The notes beneath the pieces are model-generated. The model was not told the origin of the DNA. It did no database searches and saw only the letters and a program-made list of their open reading frames with translations. A stretch of DNA of 64,000 nucleotides from Gordius sp. MW1. Taxonomy: Eukaryota > Nematomorpha > Gordioida > Gordea > Gordiidae. The stretch is taken from positions 7,880,501-7,944,500 of the forward strand of contig OZ038528.1 of assembly GCA_964036665.1 (NCBI GenBank), read 5' to 3'. Positions 34,301 through 47,500 of the stretch are shown in pieces. Numbering within the stretch: the first letter of the stretch is position 1; the number at the start of each line of letters is the position of its first letter. The translations under genes were made by a program, and so were the position numbers.

Positions 34301-37300
34301 CCTAAAAATTTATTATAGATGGTCTAACAGACAGCCAACTATGTAATATATTTTTAACCTTATAAATGCATATATATTTTTTTATTGGGTCAATTAGATT
34401 GTGATTTCATAGAAAACCTAAAAAGTAATAGTTAAAAAAAATATAGGTATTAGATTCTAATTTACGATACAATATATTGATAGAAACTAACACAAAATTT
34501 GAAACCTCCTTCAAAGGTATAATCATAGCCCGTTCTTTCTAATTAAATTCAATCTTCTATTAAACTATTAAAACACGAATTGTACTTTATTAGATGGCGC
34601 GCGTAAGTTTATATAATTAGTAAAATTTTTCTACGTGTCATAGATATTACACCGCACGTGAATAAGTCAAAATGTATAATAGAATTTTTAATAACAATTT
34701 TAAAATAAAAATAATATATGCTAGAGATAACCCATCTTCGAAGTCTGTCAGGTAGTTAGCTTATATCATTATTAATTTTGCCTGTGTATATACTCCTTTT
34801 TGTTTTACTTGAATATTTTAGGAAGATCGAAAGGTATACTAAAAAACTTTATCCTAAAATAAACATACAAAATTTGCATAGTGGCTACAATGAATGGATA
34901 TAGTAAATAATGATTGTCACAATTTTTAAAACATAAACAAAAATTTATTTGTAGTTAGAAAATTATTGTTCATTATTTATAAATAACTATTTTAATCTAA
35001 CTATTCAAAATAATTTTTATAGCAATTGTCAAGTTGCCAAATAATTACCGTAAATTGATGCATTCTTTTACTATCATTACGACTTCTAAGATTTTAATAT
35101 TTTTTAACTATTTCATTTTAACTTATAAGGTGCTGTAATCACGGCTAAAAAAAATGTAAGTAATGTAAACAAAAATTTTAAAACTAAGCATGCTGTTAAA
35201 TTCTTTAAATTTTTAATCCTTGAAAAATATTATAATTGATTAAAATGGTACACTAATAAATTAATGTTTACAATATAATATTTTTGCACTTTAGTAACAC
35301 CTGCCGAAGGTAGTGCTAACAATTTTAATGGGAATTAAAATTTTCATTATAAATCTATTTTATATAGGGGATAAATTAATCGATCAACTCGGACGTAACG
35401 ATATGTTTTGATTTATACACCTAAGGCACTTTAAAACATTTAAAATTTGTGTATATTTATTACATATACATATAAAATTATAATTGATTTCATGAAAGAA
35501 GATAAAAAAATTATTATTTTATTAAAACATTGCTATACTAATACGAACCAAGAAGCAAAAATTTCGGAATTTAGTTATATAAGTATTTTGTAACATTTTC
35601 TTAATTATTAACTGAATAAAATATAAGTGAGTGGTGAACAACCTGTCAACTTAACTTTAAATTCTAATGATTTTAATAACTTTAATTAATTTATAGATCT
35701 TAATGCTACCCAATTAATAAGCAATTTACAAAGTAAGAATTATTTAACTTAAATTCTATTCACAATTTTATGAATTTGATTAAATGTCATAAATGTTTTT
35801 CATTGCTAGTGATTATTAATTGATTATCGATTATTGATCAAAGAACCATAACATACCTCCTTCTACTCACCCCCTCCCCCCGCCCTTCTCAATCAAACGT
35901 TATAGGCGATAGTAGCGCTTAGCTAGCTAGTATTCCTCAATTTGACCTTGGACGCGTGAGTGGCAAACATACACCACTACCCTGCCGCGATCTCAGTAAA
36001 AGTCAACCTTAGTATTAATTGCTGTCATTTTAACACATATATTCTCAAAGATTTCCTCTTTTAATTATAATTACTATTTTAATTATTTAACTAGTTTTTG
36101 GTATTTTTATTCATTTAAAGGGTTGCGAAGTTTTTAGGAACAAAATGCACCAAATTTGAGTGAAAAACGCATTTATTGTTAAAAAAATGTTAATTTTATC
36201 CCTCCTTAAATCATTTTTGCCCCCCCCCCTTTAATTGCAAGGGAGGCTACGCCTATGACTTATTATAATTAATATTGCAAAATTTTTGGTTAGTTATTTA
36301 ATAACAATTTAAGATATTTGCAATATTTGACTGCACTTCGTTTATGCTGTAATTAATTAAAAATTAACAAAAAGTTCGGCTTTGTCCGTATATCTATTTA
36401 TTTATTTATTAATATTGAATATTGTATATTCACGAGGGGGGTGTGGTAAATGGAATTGGAAATTAATTATAGGGTAAATTGATTTTGGTAAATATTTTAA
36501 TCCTAGGTTAGGTTAAATCGAATTTGCAAATGTAGAGGTCTCTAATCTTTATATTTTTATCAATCTTTAAAACATACTTAAGGGTTTGGTTTTAATCTAA
36601 ATTTATAATTAGTGTAGGGCAGGTAAATCTTTAGCCGTAAAAAATGACTAACAAGGCCTTTTGGGTGAATAATAATGATTTCAAAATTTTGTCAAATCCC
36701 CCTGACAACTCTTTTTTCCTTTTTATTATTCTGATGGCTTACTAAGATATTGACATATTTATTTTATATATGCATGAGCATAGGCCAAATATAATGATTT
36801 TTACGAAAGTAGTGTATATTCTTTACTAATTTTGGGAGTTTATATACCACATATATGTGAGAGGCCTACCATATTTAAAGGGAAAAGATTAAATTAATAA
36901 TTACCTCTTCCTACGTGTTCCTAAAAGCTATTTTACCCCTGGCCACCCTGGGCACCTACGGGTAAAGTTTCGAGCAAATCGGGCGGGTAGTTTCAGAATT
37001 TAGCCCTTTTTTAAAACTAAAAGGAATTTTTTTTTAATTTTTTTTAATTAAATTAATATTTTGTTCTTGTTAATTCCATTTGACTGTAACCATTAGAAAA
37101 TATCACCACTGGCCAAAGTGATGGAAAATTTGTATAAATAATTAATTAATCATTAGGCATTTAATACCCCCTATAGGCATTCTCGCCCCTTCCCACCTTT
37201 CTCGCCCATAAATTGCATAGCAAATATGATACATTTATACGGAGTATAGATGAGTCGTCCCCCCTTCCCCTCCTCCCCTTTCCTTCTCCCCCTTCCCACG

Positions 37301-37434
37301 ATGGCCGAAGGCCCGAATTTTCTTATTTTCGTTCGCTTTTTGCCGTAGGCAAAAATAATCGACTGCGGTTTCACCAAGAACGCATCCTATTTACAATTGT
37401 TATTTTCGTGATATATGATAAATTTTACGATTAA
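34301..37434. other. AT-rich region with scattered repeat fragments
   Basis: No gene found. Fragments: 36121-36180 matches an arm of the foldback element at 10530-11970; 36190-36258 is one end of a GGGCGTAGCC-type MITE (GGAGGCTACGCCTATG); 37043-37120 is a unit of the 33240-34300 array; 37255-37300 is a C/T-rich tract. The rest is unassigned. Confidence 0.5.
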
Positions 37435-37734
37435 GGGCTTGTCTTAATATCGGATTTTAACGCGCAGCAAAAATCGTCCTACGTGTTTTAACATAGCCGT
37501 GTCTTAATATCCGATTTACAGCAGATTTCGATTTTAGACGCATAACATAAGAGCGATTTTGTAGGATGCAACATTTTTCGTAAGCTTAAATGTTATATGA
37601 ATTTTGAGTTTTTAGGTATCAGCAAAATTTATATTTGATCAAAAGCGTTGAAAAGAATAAAATTATATGGTATGAAGGTAATGGAAAAGGTTTTTGATGA
37701 AACTCCCACCACAAGCACCTTAGATGATCTTGAT

Positions 37735-37935
37735 TGTGGTATTTAATTCACCACTTTAGTAATGTTTAAACTATTGAGTTAGGCGAGTATGAATTTATTA
37801 TAACAACAGGGAATCAAACAAACATATAAGCGAAACGCGAGCGAACGTTAATAATATGAACCGAGGAAATTGGAGGAAGATAAAAACATATGTGTTTCGT
37901 CGACTTGCTACATTCTCAATGTTCATGTCGCTACA
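37735..37935 (-). repeat. 3' LTR of the CsRn1-type element
   Basis: On the minus strand it runs TGTAGCGACATGAACATTG to TAAATACCACA. It differs from the other LTR only in ATTGGAGG versus ATTAAAGG (plus strand). Confidence 0.92.
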
Positions 37936-38006
37936 GATATTCTCCCCCTAGATTGTTTGGAGTAACACTAAACGATCGATTAGGTGGACACCATCTCGCC
38001 TGTGTA

Positions 38007-39254
38007 TCACTTGTATTGGCAAAATCTTTTGGGCCAATGGACATGTCTGCCACTGCGAGTGGTTTTGACTGGTTGTTGTTCCTGCTCTGGTTCTTGTGAA
38101 ATAGGTTTCTTGAGGGAGGTTTCTTGATTATGTACCGGTTTCTTGCTTTCTACATGAGCGGGCTTCAATCGGTCGATTGATATGGAGTCCTTTTTTCCGT
38201 TTTTCTCGATTATAAAGTACTTTAGTCTACGAAGTAAGACTTTGAAGGGCCCATCGTAGGGTGGGGTGAGTGGTTTGCGTACTGTATCATTTCTGACAAA
38301 CACTTGCGGTGTTTCCCACAGGTATCGATTTACCTGTTCTTTTGTTTCTCCATGGTGGTGTGGCACGGGGTACGGCGACGCCATCATCGCTTCTCTCAAC
38401 TTCTCGACGAGTTGATGTACTTGTTCTGCTGATTGTTGCGTTGTTTCTTGTGAGAAATAATCTCCTGGAAGACTTAAGTTAGTCCCGTATAGCATTTCCG
38501 CCGGCGTGCGACCAATGTCTTCCTTGATGGTTGTGCGGATACCTAATAGAACAAAGGGCAGAACTACACTCCATTTTGTGTTTCCTGAGGCTTGTAACGA
38601 AGCCTTTAACTGCCGGTGGAAACGTTCGACTACCCCGTTCGCGGACGGGTGGTAAGCTGTAGTTTTGATGTGTTCGCATCCTAAAATATTCGCGAACTCT
38701 CTAAAAAGCTGTGACTGAAACTGGGATCCCCTATCTGTAGTAACTGTACTCGGAACCCCATAATTTGCCACCCAGTTCTTGATAAATTTGTCCGCGATAT
38801 CGGCGGATGTTTCTTTAAGTGGTATGGCCATGGGCCATCTCGAGAAACGGTCAACTGCCGTTAGCATGTGAGTGAACCCGTTGGAGGGTGGTAGTGGTCC
38901 TACTACATCCAAGTGGACATGAGCGAATCTGGCATCGGGTTGTTTAAAAGTACCTGGTTTCGTAATGGTGAGTCGGTTTACTTTACAACGTTGACATTTT
39001 AGGCATGTTCTTGCCCAGTTAGTGACGTCCTTGTTGATAGATGGCCAGACTACGCGACTAGTGATGAGCTTTAGGGTGGATCGAACTCCTGGGTGTGATA
39101 ACGAGTGAAAATGGTCAAAAACTGTTCTCCTCAGTGCGTCAGGTATGACCGGTCGAGGTTTAGTAGTCGACAAATCGCAAAGGATTTTGTTATCTGACCC
39201 TGGGATGGGTAATACTTGTAGTTTTAGTGAAGTAGTATCTTCTAAACCTTCCAA
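38007..39254 (-). pseudogene. Integrase region of CsRn1-type pol
   Basis: A 415-codon frame contains the HHCC zinc finger (FDHFHSLSHPG ... CLKCQRCK), then the DDE core: VHLDVVGPLPPSNG, the second Asp in TVTTDRGSQFQSQLF, and Glu in HPSANGVVERFHRQLK. A C-terminal chromatin-linker-like part ends PYDGPFKVLLR. It continues from the RNase H part across a frame change near 39270. It looks intact within itself and stops 71 bp before the 3' LTR. Confidence 0.9.
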
Positions 39255-39279
39255 AGACTTGTCGTTTTTTGGTGCTTGC

Positions 39280-41164
39280 TAATGTCGTCTAATTCTGGCA
39301 TTTTTGGAAGATTTACCGCGTCTACTCCTATCCGAGATAGAGCATCTGCTGTGTTTCCTTCGCCTTTAATGAAGCGAATGTCAGTGGTATATTGTGAGAT
39401 TAGGTCGAGCTGTCGTATCTCTCTCGGGAGTACTTATCAGGCTTAGCGTCAAAGGCGTATGTGAGTGGTTTGTGGTCGGTGTACACGGTAAATATTCGGC
39501 CTTCCAGGATGTGTCGAAAATGCTTGATTGCCAGGTAAATGGCGAGAAGCTCACGACCAAATGTACTGTATCGTGATTGTGTTGGCTGAAGTTTAGTAGA
39601 GAAAAACGCTATTGGTGTAGTCTCTCCGGCCATTGTGTGTTGTAATACCGCACCGACTGCTGAATTAGAAGCGTCTGTTGTTAGTGTAATTTGGGTTTCT
39701 GGACTGGTATTCAAAAAATTTAGCTTGGTAAAATTGATTAGAGCGGATTTTGCTGTGTCGAAAGCTTCTTCCTGAAGTTTATTGAACGCTATAGATTTTT
39801 GCGGATTCTTTAGTATGTCTGTCAACGGATTTAGGGTTTTAGCAATATTGGGCAGAAATCTTCGATAGAAGTTGGTCATGCCTAAGAATCTTCGGAGTTG
39901 TTTACATGAAACTGGCGTTGCAAAGTTTTTAATAGCCTCAATCTTCTCTGGTAAAGGAATAATACCTGCGGTCGAAACTTTGTGACCCAGGAACTCTAAT
40001 TCTCGCACTCCAAATTGACATTTTGCAGGGTTGATCCTGAGGTCGTACTTTTGGAGTCGTTGCAAGACGGTCTTTAGATGTACCTCGTGTTCCTCTTCTG
40101 AGCCGCTTGCTATAAGTACATCGTCTATGTACGCGTAGGAGTAATTCAGTCCTCGCAAAACTTCGTCTATGAATCTTTGGAACGTTTGAGCTGCATTTTT
40201 TAGACCAAACGGCATCCTCGTGAATTCGTAAAGACCGAATGGTGTCGTCACGGTTGTTTTACAGATGTCGTCCGGCGCTATTGGGATGTGATGGTAGGCT
40301 AACTAAATCCAGCTTGGAAAAAATTGCTTTTCCGTGAAGGTTAGCTGTGAAGTCGTGAATGTGAGGAATTGGGTACCTGTCTGGTACGGTGACTTTGTTC
40401 AAGGCTCTATAATCTCCACACGGACGCCAGTCACCTGATTTTTTAGCCGCCAAATGTATTGGTGCCGCCCAGTTGCTTTTAGATTTTCTTATGATTCCCA
40501 GTTCCAACTTATATTCAAATTCTTTCTTAGCAACATTAAGTTTTTCAGCAGTAAGTCGCCTTGGACGTGCGTACGGCCCTTTTGTTGCTATGTGGTGAAA
40601 GATGTCGTTGGTTGAAATTTGTTGAGTGAAATTTAAAGGAGTTAGGAGTGATGGAAAGTTGTTGATCACAGATTCCAACTTAGAGTCCTGACTCGAGAGA
40701 GCTATGCGGATTCCTAACGTTTGATGATGGGTGGAAATTCCTTTTGAAGTTACGTGAGTCAGACCATCAATTAATCGCTGGTTTTTGACATCTACGATGA
40801 TGTTGTATTGGTGCAAGAGGTCGGCTCCAATGATAGGGGTGTGTACCTCGGCGATCAGAAATAACCACTGTATTGGGCGTCTCAGACCTAGATTGATGGA
40901 CAACATCTTTTGTCCATAGGTAGAGATATTGCTATTATTGGCCGCCTGCAATACTGGACCATTTGGTACCTTAGGTGAATTGACGGGTCTTGGAATGATG
41001 GACACGTCAGCTCCTGTATCAATCAGAAATTTATGTCCTGACGTACGATCAATGATGTAGAATAGGCGACTTGGTTTATGACCGTTTCCGGAAGTCGCCT
41101 GAATGGAAAGGTCAGTTAGTTTTTTGACTGGGAGTTTGAGGTAAATGCACATGGTTGTGTGCAT
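39280..41164 (-). pseudogene. pol (protease, RT, RNase H) of the CsRn1-type element
   Basis: 41164-40259 holds protease ([16 protein letters not shown]) and the start of reverse transcriptase ([27 protein letters not shown]). A frame change near 40300 moves the palm to 40251-39400: FTRMPFGLKNAAQTFQRF, catalytic YIDDVL, INPAKCQFG, LGHKV. RNase H follows (TLTTDASNSAVGAVL, ELLAIYLAIKHF, VYTDHKPL). Another frame change near 39420 leaves the RNase H end (NTADALSRI) in a third frame, down to about 39280. Motifs are otherwise undamaged, so the breaks are recent or sequencing-related. Confidence 0.9.
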
Positions 41165-41964
41165 TTTTGAGCGTTACCCTTGAACTTGTGGTGATACCAA
41201 CAAATTTCTTCCCGACGGTGTCTTGATGTTGACCGTGATCTGCTTGAGGATCTCCAAACCTTTTTACTTTGTGGTGGCTGATTGACCAGCTGGTTTACTT
41301 TCAATTCCAACTGTGCGACCATTTTTACCAGTTCCTGGACTTCGTTTGTTTGGCTCATTTGAGGGCTTGCTATGGAAGCTACGCTGTTGGCCGTATATGT
41401 CTCGTAGATTTTGTCTGCCACCGCAGCCAAATGTGCCAGAGACTTTTCTTCTCCTACGCATGTTAAGACACCTGTTACCTCCCTTGGAAGTTTTTGTGTC
41501 CAAAGGGTTTTTAGAATTTTATCACTCATTTGATGTTCCCCGACAAGGCTTTTCAAATGCCTAAACAATTGGGACGGTGTTTTGTCTCCCAAATATATGT
41601 CCTTGAACAGCTTGTCTATTCATTTTGCTTCACTCTCACCCATTCTTTTGATTAAGGCTTGCTTTAACTCATAAGGGTTTTCATCTGGGATGTTAAGTAT
41701 AAGGTCGGCCACTTCTTCGGCTATCTCAACGGGGAGAGATTCTAAAAGGTAAGCATACATGACTCTTTGTGATGTGATTTTCCTAGTGAAAAATATTGCG
41801 TCGACCTGAGCTATCCAGATTTGGATGTTTCTGAGGTGAAATGTAGGTAGCTTGATGTATACTGGTGATGTGTTTGCCGTGGTGGGAGTGTTGGATGCTG
41901 TCTCAATGTAGAGAGTTGAATTGTCAGACGATTGTGTATCCATATCACGTCGGACGGTCACCAA
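41116..41964 (-). pseudogene. gag of the CsRn1-type element, one stop
   Basis: 41964-41620 encodes the N-terminal part (YIKLPTFHLRNIQIWIAQVD, then LLESLPVEIAEEVADLI) and ends at a TGA. The same frame continues to 41116 with the capsid C-terminus (LGDKTPSQLFRHLKSLVG, LKTLWTQKLPREV). A basic Ser/Arg tract follows, then the zinc finger with spacing [14 protein letters not shown] then PC. Apart from the single stop the protein of about 280 residues looks complete. Pol overlaps its end in a different frame, as in active relatives. Confidence 0.85.
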
Positions 41965-42165
41965 TGTGGTATTTAATTCACCACTTTAGTAATGTTTAAA
42001 CTATTGAGTTAGGCGAGTATGAATTTATTATAACAACAGGGAATCAAACAAACATATAAGCGAAACGCGAGCGAACGTTAATAATATGAACCGAGGAAAT
42101 TAAAGGAAGATAAAAACATATGTGTTTCGTCGACTTGCTACATTCTCAATGTTCATGTCGCTACA
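41965..42165 (-). repeat. 5' LTR of the CsRn1-type element
   Basis: Same length (201 bp) as the 3' LTR with two substitutions. It is directly adjacent to the primer-binding site. Confidence 0.92.
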
Positions 42166-43488
42166 TGATAAAGAAAATAGACCTTGTAACAAAAGAAATC
42201 TGTTTGTTAATCAACTTAATAGACTGATTGATATAGAAGAGGCTAAATATTTAAAAGAAGAAGCTCCTGTTTATTATTATTTAAATCTATTAGATTTTCA
42301 TTCTCTTGATGTAATAACAAAACAACAATGTAAATAATTTATCAGAAAATACAATGTAATGTTTCATTTTGTATAATATATATTAGGAATGAATGTTTTT
42401 AATAAAATTTACATAATGGTGCACAAACTATTTTTTGAAATTATATATATTTTGAATGTTAAAGAGTTTAATAGTTTAAAAGTCCACATAATTTTTCATT
42501 AAAGTCTTTTAATAGTAGTTTATTAGATCTATTTTGCCAGATTTACAATCTCTTGATGTAATGGCAAAACAACAATGTAAAGAATTTGTTATGGTCTTTT
42601 CTTTTAAAAACAACAGCTCACTTACATTGTTATGTTTATACTTTGCTTGTACATATATATTATTAGCCAATATCTTAATAATCTAATAAAATTTATTTAG
42701 TCTAATTTGTTGCACTAAATTAATAGTAGACAACATAGATTTTATTCAAATCATAAAAATAACAAACATCAAGGCAATACATTGAATTTTCAATAGGTGT
42801 TTGAAAGTGATCTTGTCTCTATTACAAAGCTTCAAAGTCCAATTTATAGTTTATTCAAATATATCATAAGATCCCAATAATGCGCAATCATTACATTGTC
42901 ACGTGTTAATGCCATGTTGTTTTATATAAATATGTTTAGGCATAGACTAATAGACTGCTCATTCACTTGAAAAAAGTGATGCCAATTTTGGCAGCCATTT
43001 GTGTTAACTACAACGAGAGAGTCTATTCTAACGTTATAATGGGATTCTTATATACTCTCTATTTATTTAAAGTTTTAATGTTTATTTTTAAAATTATTAA
43101 ACTTATATTTATGCTATATTAACAAAAAAAAACTTGTATAGCCTATTAAAAATTATGGAAAATAATAATATATGGAAAAAAACTTTAAAAATTGATAAAA
43201 ATAACACTATTTATGGAAGATGAGCTATAATGTTTATAGCGCCATCTATAATGGATTTAAAATCGAATTCATATTTTTGTAAAAAATTTTATTTTTAAAA
43301 ATTACAAAGCTAATAGAAGATTGTTAAAATACATAGAATAAAAATTGTTATTCTCCTAAAAACAAAAGTGTGAAGAGATCATCAAGCCAGCATTGATTGA
43401 ACAAAAATTGTATCGTGCATTGAATTGGTTCAATAAAGGAGTTCAACCACTAACTCCAATTTTACAAAATAAAGGATGCATTTTGAAA

Positions 43489-44474
43489 AAGATCAATTAT
43501 AAATTTTGTTCATTTTTATTCCATAAAAAAAAAATTAAATATAAAATCATGTAATTATATATTGTATGAGATTCGTTGAATATATATTTAGCATTGGTAG
43601 AATTAAATTCTTAAATTAATAGTCTAGAGCATTTTGTTTAATAAATATTGAGTCAAATAAATTACCTTTTGGAGGTGAATATAATATATCCAACTTTCTA
43701 ACAAACCATTACTAAAATTATAATGTTAACTCTTTCTTTTTAAGATCAATTATAAATTTTGTTCATTTTTATTCCATAAAAAAATAAATATAAAATCATG
43801 TAATTACACATTGTATGAGATTCGTTGAATATATATTTAACATTGGTAGAATTAAATTCTTAAATTAATAGTCTAGAGCATTTTGTTTAATGAATATTGA
43901 GTCAAATAAATTACCTTTTGGAGGTGAATATAATATATCCAACTTTCTAACAAACCATTACTAAAATTATAATGTTAACTCTTTCTTTTTAAGATCAATT
44001 ATAAATTTTGTTCATTTTTATTCCATAAAAAAATAAATATAAAATCATGTAATTACATATTGTATGAGATTCGTTGAATATATATTTAACATTGGTAGAA
44101 TTAAATTCTTAAATTAATAGTCTAGAGCATTTTGTTTAATGAATATTGAGTCAAATAAATTACCTTTTGGAGGTGAATATAATATATCCAACTTTCTAAC
44201 AAAACCATTACTAAAATTATAATGTTAACTCTTTCTTTTTAAGATCAATTATAAATTTTGTTCATTTTTATTCCATAAAAAAAAATTAAATATAAAATCA
44301 TGTAATTACATATTGTATGAGATTCGTTGAATGTATATTTAGCATTGGTAGAATTAAATTCTTAAATTAATAGTCATGAGCATTTTGTTTAATGAATATT
44401 GAGTCAAATAAATTACCTTTTGGAGGTGAATATAATATATCCAACTTTCTAACAAACCATTACTAAAATTATGG
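43489..44474. repeat. Tandem array of about four 250-bp units inside the P-type element
   Basis: Units start at 43489, 43742, 43991 and 44241 with AAGATCAATTATAAATTTTG and contain TTACCTTTTGGAGGTGAATA and ATCCAACTTTCTAACAAACC. They are nearly identical apart from poly-A length and a few substitutions (43621-43630 versus 44370-44376), so the expansion is recent. The last unit runs directly into the THAP-coding ATG at 44471. Confidence 0.9.
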
Positions 44475-44580
44475 CTCCACAATGTAAATCAAAAGTTTGT
44501 GGGGCTCATTTTACCTCAGATTTTATTCCAACAACTCCTAAATATAAAATAAAAGATTGTATAAAAGATTTTTTACCGTT
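44471..44580 (+). pseudogene. C-terminal part of a THAP zinc finger, cut by a LINE
   Basis: The frame reads MAPQCKSKVCGAHFTSDFIP then TTPKYKIKDCIKDFLP. It has the Cys-x2-His pair (CGAHF), the following DF and the closing Pro of THAP domains (C2CH fingers). The N-terminal Cys-x2-Cys half would be in an upstream exon, now separated by the tandem array, and the LINE tail begins about 8 bases after the last codon. THAP domains are the DNA-binding part of P transposases. Confidence 0.55.
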
Positions 44581-44587
44581 TTTTTGT

Positions 44588-47500
44588 ATGTATGTATGTA
44601 TGTATTTTTTGCCCCGAAGACGCCCAAGAGCTTAGTAAGTGCAATCTAAGGTTGAGCCCCTTCTCACGCCAAATGGCGCATAAGGCCACGTTATTGCTAA
44701 CGTGTGATTTTATTCCTGTAACAAATGTATGTATTAAGCAGTGTAAATATGCATGATAATAAGTTAATGTACCTTAGGTGTGGGTTATGGTTAATAATTA
44801 GTCATTAGATTATGGGTAGTAAAAAAGTCATATTAGTGGAGGCGAGAAATATGGGTTTCCGAGAAATTTTTCCATGATTTTCTATCATTCATGATAGCTT
44901 GTAACGAGGTCCAATCTTTACCGAGGGTTTGCATGTCGCGGAATACTTTGTACAGCCAACTATTATTGCACGCGCGACCCCTTAATAGAGGAGGACGCCA
45001 AAACAGGGAAGATAAACAATAATTAGTTCCTTTTCTTCTTACCTGATGGGCTAAGAAGCCCCATTTTCTGGTTGAAATTATATTCTTTATCGGAGGAATT
45101 TTGCACCGAACCCACAAATCTTCGTTTGATATTATGTTAGGGTAGAAAATTCTACAAACTATCCGCAGCATTTTATTCACGTTGACTTGAAGTTTTCTTA
45201 GAGTAGGTGCTCTTAAAGACCAGGATTCACAACCGTATAACAGAACTGGTAGGATCATTACTTTGAAAATCCTGAGTCGTGTAGGGAGCGTCAAGTGGCG
45301 GGATCTCCATATGGCGGAGCAAGAGTGGAATTTAACCAGGGTACGTTGTAATTTTGACTCCACATCTACTCCGGCGTAGATGTCTGTTGTGAGGTCTACT
45401 CCTAGGTATCGAACTTTGTGGGACACATTAATAGGGTTGTTATTGATCAGTATCCTGTCCTCTGAGGGAACGTTTAGTGTTATCATTGCACATTTGTCGG
45501 CATTTATATATAGTCCAGCTTGTTTTGCCTGATCGGAGAATCTGTCCACCATAGATTGGGCCTTCTTTGTAGAGGTCGCCACCAGACATAAGTCGTCGGC
45601 AAAGATGAGTGAGGATAGCATAGTTCCGTTTAACGTAATGCCATCGGAGGCAAATATTGACCTTTTCATTATCAGATCCATCACTATAATAAAGAGAAGG
45701 GGAGACAATGGGCAGCCTTGTCTGACTCCTGTCGTCACGAGAATTGGGTCTGATAGATGATGAAGGTGAGAGACAACTACCTTCATGTCTGCGTATATAA
45801 TAAAAATGATTCTGATTATCTTCTTTGGTATTCCCAATAGGCATAGGGACTCCCATATATATAGGTGCTGTACAGAGTCGAAAGCTTTGGCTAAGTCCAA
45901 GAATACAAGGACAAGAGGGGTTTTGCTAGTACTGGAGATATCCATTATATTTCTTAGAGTGATAATATGTTCCGTGGTTGTGCGGCACCTCCTGAACCCC
46001 GCTTGATTGTGTCTAAGTATATCGTCTATCTGGTTGTAGAGTCTATTGTATAATACTTTGATAAAGAGCTTTGATTCAAGGTTTATGATTGTCACTCCCC
46101 GATAGTTGTTTGGATCAGAATGGTCTCCTTTCTTGAATAGTTTATTAAGGCGGCTTAACGACCAGGAGTTTGGTAATTCCTCATTATCCCAGACTTTGTA
46201 AAAAAGGTGGTATAGAAGTTTTCCGGATAGGTCCGAGTCCGCTTTAAGTGCTTCAGCAGTCATCCCCAACGGATCTGCTGCCTTATGTGATTTAAGAGTT
46301 TTGATCACTCTAACAATCTCGGAGATGGATGGTGGGAGTGTGTCAATCGGGAGCGGCGGAGGTCCTTTGAAGTTCTTAATAAATTCTTTATAGATGTCCA
46401 GTACAGGGACGGGCGAATGGGGGGATAGGATAGAACGGAAGTGGGCTTCCCAAGCTTTTGTCTGGTTTATTGAGTCGTTAGAGCTGTTGTCTGTTTTTAT
46501 GTTATAATGGGTGCGCTTAGCTAATGTATTGTATTTAAGGCTATCAATAATTGTAAAGAGGCGATGGCTATTGTTCGAACGTGCAGCTGATTCTGCCTCA
46601 CTTGCTTTAGAATTGATGAAAGTTATTTTGTCTTGTCGTATACTTGATTTGATACGCTTGCTAAGGGCAGACAAGCATGAGTGTTTGAACGGAAGATCCT
46701 TTTTGCAATGAAATATATTCGTCCTTGTCTTCAACAGGTCTAGTGTCTTTTGGGAAAACCATGTTTTCGTCTTGATGCGGTTTTTTTGCTTTGGTCGGTT
46801 CGCAAATATCTTTGATAACTCAATGCTGTGTTCGTTGACTGAGAGCTTTGGGAAAACAGTGTCTTTAACTTTAAGGAGAAGATTATCTTTAAACTCCAGA
46901 TTGCCTGTTATGCCTTGAGGTCTTATTATTGGGTTTCTGTTTGTACAGGGTACATGTAGAGTGGCTGATTTTATTATTAGTTCTGCGGTAATCACATGGT
47001 GATCAGCATTCACTGTAACGGGATCGTGAATTACTTTGAAGTTCTTGACGGTCTTAAAATGGCGTGACCTACAGAGCATGTGGTCAATTTGACTTGGTCT
47101 GGAGGTATTTGTACCACGGAAGGTAGCTAGCTGGTCGTTGGAAAGTTGAGAAAAGGTGGAAGCAATTCGCCACCTATATTCTTTACACCATTTTTTCAAG
47201 AAAATTCCATTCCTATTGTTGGAGCCCAACGTGTTTTGGCCGATTATGTTGGTGTCATCCCGGTCCGTAAGGGCAACAGAGGCATTGAGGTCTCCTATTA
47301 TTATTGGGACTGCCCTAGAAGTCAGATCTTTTGTTGCTTTTACAATAACTTTGAAAAATTCTTTAAGGATCTGTAGTTTGTATGATGCAGTTGGTGCATA
47401 AACATTTATAATTAACACTGTGCGAGCACCCACTTTTAGGTTTAGTATTATAATTCTATCGTTGACTCGGTTTAGGGTCAAAACAGTGAGACGCCTATTT

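Larger units (their letters stand above)
37735..42165 (-). mobile_element. CsRn1-type Ty3/gypsy element, near full length
   Basis: 201-bp LTRs (37735-37935, 41965-42165) differ at only two bases, and the element is flanked by TGAT at 37731-37734 and 42166-42169. The primer-binding region is TTGGTGACCGTCCGACGTG (41946-41964, minus strand) and the polypurine tract is TCTAGGGGGAGAATATC (37936-37952). Gag, protease, RT, RNase H and integrase are present in order, but gag has one stop and pol three frame changes. The gag zinc finger CWYH...C...C is the CHCC type that marks the CsRn1 clade. Confidence 0.92.
37681..42600 (+). pseudogene. BESS-motif protein of the Harbinger-like element, split by gypsy
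   Basis: A frame starts at 37681 and is cut at 37734 by the gypsy insertion. It resumes in the same frame at 42170 once the TGAT duplication is discounted, and stops at 42337. Its end (YYYLNLLDFHSLDVITKQQC) and a second, better copy of the same segment at 42522-42600 (FIRSILPDLQSLDVMAKQQC) match the BESS protein-interaction motif (F..SLLPD...). Harbinger elements commonly carry a second, MADF/Myb-type DNA-binding protein beside the transposase, and BESS motifs accompany MADF domains. The MADF domain itself is not visible. Confidence 0.5.
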
